Positions 32,987 to 34,062 of a stretch of DNA of 34,062 nt are shown here, one piece after another. Position numbers and translations under genes: made by a program. The stretch is from Gillisia sp. GTDB lineage: Bacteria; Bacteroidota; Bacteroidia; Flavobacteriales; Flavobacteriaceae. Where the stretch lies: NCBI GenBank assembly GCA_024635655.1, contig JAGXIL010000034.1, positions 84,882 to 118,943 of the forward strand, written 5' to 3'. How positions within the stretch are numbered: position 1 is the first letter of the stretch; each line of letters begins with the position of its first letter. Below the pieces are notes generated by a model. The model saw only the letters and a program-made list of their open reading frames with translations, searched no databases and was not told where the DNA came from.

Positions 32987-34047
32987 GGGGCGCTAAGGAG
33001 TATGATACTATGATTTTCACCAAGGTACTGATTATAAAGAAGTATTTTCTTTACCCCTTTTACAGGAACGCTGTTCAATTTGCATATTTCGGGAACTATT
33101 CCATTTTTTAAGATCTGGCATCCCAGCCAAACAGAAAATCCCGAGACAGTATTGTAATCCCCCACCAGATGTTTATACGCTAATTGTGGTTTGTCGTTAA
33201 ATATTCCGTCCTGCAGGTTGGTATAAAAATGATCAAACCGGTTGTCTCCGTTGTGGCCGAGGATCACAAGGTCTATTTCCTCAATCGAAATACTGTTTTC
33301 TTGAAGAAGGTCGAGGATCTTTTTTACAACTTCTTCTGAAGTATTAGCTCCAAAAACGGAAACATCTACAAGTTCTGCATATGCATCTGAATTTTGCCTT
33401 GCTGAAAGGGTGAAAAAATGAGCTCCTTCCGAAGTGATCGTGCCGGAAGATCGCTTTTTGAAAAGATCCAGGTTTTTTGTCTCTTCCTGTTTCAATTGGC
33501 CATCCAGGTATAAGAACGAAGTAAATTGTTCTGAAATTTCATCTATGCCACCCACTAAAACCGATCCTATCTCCGGCTGCTCCAAAAACTGCATTTGTGC
33601 GTCTATAAAAGCCGCTTCGAGGGATCCTGAATTTTGGGTGTAGGTAACATTGTAAGCATGGCATTTTATATTAAGAGCGATCTGCCCTCCTACGGTATTA
33701 TGAGTTGACTGAATAAAGGAGGTAGGAGCCAACAATCCTTCCTCCTGTTCCAGCAGGGCCACAAGGAATTTTTCTGTATCCTGTTTGCACCCTTGCCCGG
33801 TTCCGGTAATAATGGCCCCGGGTTGGGAAACATTGCCATCTTCAAGAGCCGTTTTAGCAGCCGTTATGCCCATTTTCACCGCCTTAGACATTCTCCTCAG
33901 AGCCATGGGCGGAATAAATTCTTTAAAATCGGGAGATAAAGCGGGGAAAATATTCTGGTGATAAGTTGTAACTGCTCCTGAAAAAACTGCTTCCGGTTCT
34001 TGGGCAGAGATACCTGCAATTCCGGTTATGAACACTTTATTTTTCAT
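32983..34047 (-). CDS. ketosynthase-like chain length factor (type II PKS, aryl-polyene type)
   Basis: 354 aa thiolase-fold protein related to FabF-type ketosynthases. Core landmarks: ITGTGQG (80-86), STHNTVGGQIAL (114-125), then VTYTQNSGSLEAA where the nucleophilic Cys is replaced by Gln138, VLVGGIDE (163-170), GHNGDN (His265 kept) and YKHLVGDYNTVSG where the second catalytic His is replaced by Asp297. Loss of Cys for Gln is the mark of a chain length factor (KS-beta) that pairs with a true ketosynthase, as ApeC with ApeO in E. coli. It is shorter than FabF (about 410 aa). ATG start; a TAA in the last three bases of the window could be the stop of an upstream gene, perhaps the partner ketosynthase. 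Confidence 0.86.
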   Translation of the reverse strand: MKNKVFITGIAGISAQEPEAVFSGAVTTYHQNIFPALSPDFKEFIPPMALRRMSKAVKMGITAAKTALEDGNVSQPGAIITGTGQGCKQDTEKFLVALLEQEEGLLAPTSFIQSTHNTVGGQIALNIKCHAYNVTYTQNSGSLEAAFIDAQMQFLEQPEIGSVLVGGIDEISEQFTSFLYLDGQLKQEETKNLDLFKKRSSGTITSEGAHFFTLSARQNSDAYAELVDVSVFGANTSEEVVKKILDLLQENSISIEEIDLVILGHNGDNRFDHFYTNLQDGIFNDKPQLAYKHLVGDYNTVSGFSVWLGCQILKNGIVPEICKLNSVPVKGVKKILLYNQYLGENHSIILLSAP

Positions 34048-34062
34048 TTTTACTGAAAATTA

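Noticed and set aside
23951..34062. Calling the cluster a complete flexirubin cluster
   Set aside because: No DarA/DarB dialkylresorcinol genes, ammonia lyase, ACP or active ketosynthase are inside the window; only the aryl-polyene/flexirubin type can be supported.
1..34062. Mobile elements, CRISPR, phage or toxin-antitoxin genes
   Set aside because: I found no transposase, integrase, direct-repeat array, terminal inverted repeats or tRNA-flanked island; intergenic gaps are all short.

Overview
The window comes from a chromosome of a Bacteroidota member, almost certainly a marine-type Flavobacteriaceae (Gramella / Salegentibacter / Zunongwangia-like). This rests on AT-rich composition, promoter elements of the Bacteroidetes TAnnTTTG type instead of E. 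coli type, bacillithiol synthesis (bshA), a family-specific LptD, a TamB-like giant protein divergent from tsaD, several family proteins typical of flavobacteria, and an aryl-polyene/flexirubin-type gene set. The genus is inferred, not proven.

Layout. (1) 1-372: 3' end of an outer-membrane beta-barrel gene (+), then a bidirectional terminator. (2) 407-4999 (-): a small protein of unknown function, a secreted GH3/beta-lactamase fusion and bshA, behind a well-formed promoter at about 5023-5054. (3) 5114-9396 (-): N-acetylmuramoyl-L-alanine amidase, an MCE/MlaD protein, a membrane cytochrome-b/2x[4Fe-4S] protein and a CCG-domain Fe-S protein; the last two look like a split menaquinone-linked oxidoreductase. 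(4) 9483-12720 (+): LptD and RidA. (5) 12704-14064 (-): methylglyoxal synthase directly downstream of 6-phosphofructokinase. (6) 14156-18526 (-): TamB-like envelope protein. (7) 18647-23975 (+): tsaD, rsmE, a DUF4159 protein, a TrmH-type methyltransferase, an AI-2E-type membrane protein and a THUMP-like methyltransferase, closely packed and rich in RNA modification. (8) 23951-34062 (-): eight tightly packed genes running in from beyond the right edge: ketosynthase-like chain length factor, polysaccharide deacetylase, LolA-like carrier, hydroxyacyl-ACP dehydratase, GT2-DUF2062 protein, MMPL exporter with a fused pseudo-methyltransferase domain, C45-type Ntn-hydrolase lipoprotein and a phenylacetate-CoA-ligase-like adenylating enzyme.

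Block 8 is the most interesting part. It has the hallmarks of an aryl-polyene or flexirubin-type type II PKS cluster cut by the window edge. The active ketosynthase, ACPs, ketoreductase, ammonia lyase and, for a true flexirubin, DarA/DarB would lie to the right and are not seen. A working model: the adenylating enzyme supplies an aryl starter, the synthase/CLF and dehydratase build the polyene, the MMPL protein and LolA-like carrier move it across the envelope, and the GT2, deacetylase and C45 acyltransferase-like lipoprotein attach or modify its anchor. The rest of the window is core housekeeping and envelope biogenesis.

No tRNA, rRNA, CRISPR array, insertion sequence or prophage gene was seen. 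No gene-free stretch exceeds about 120 bases (the largest are 18527-18646, 5000-5113 and 20387-20488). Many genes start with TTG or GTG.
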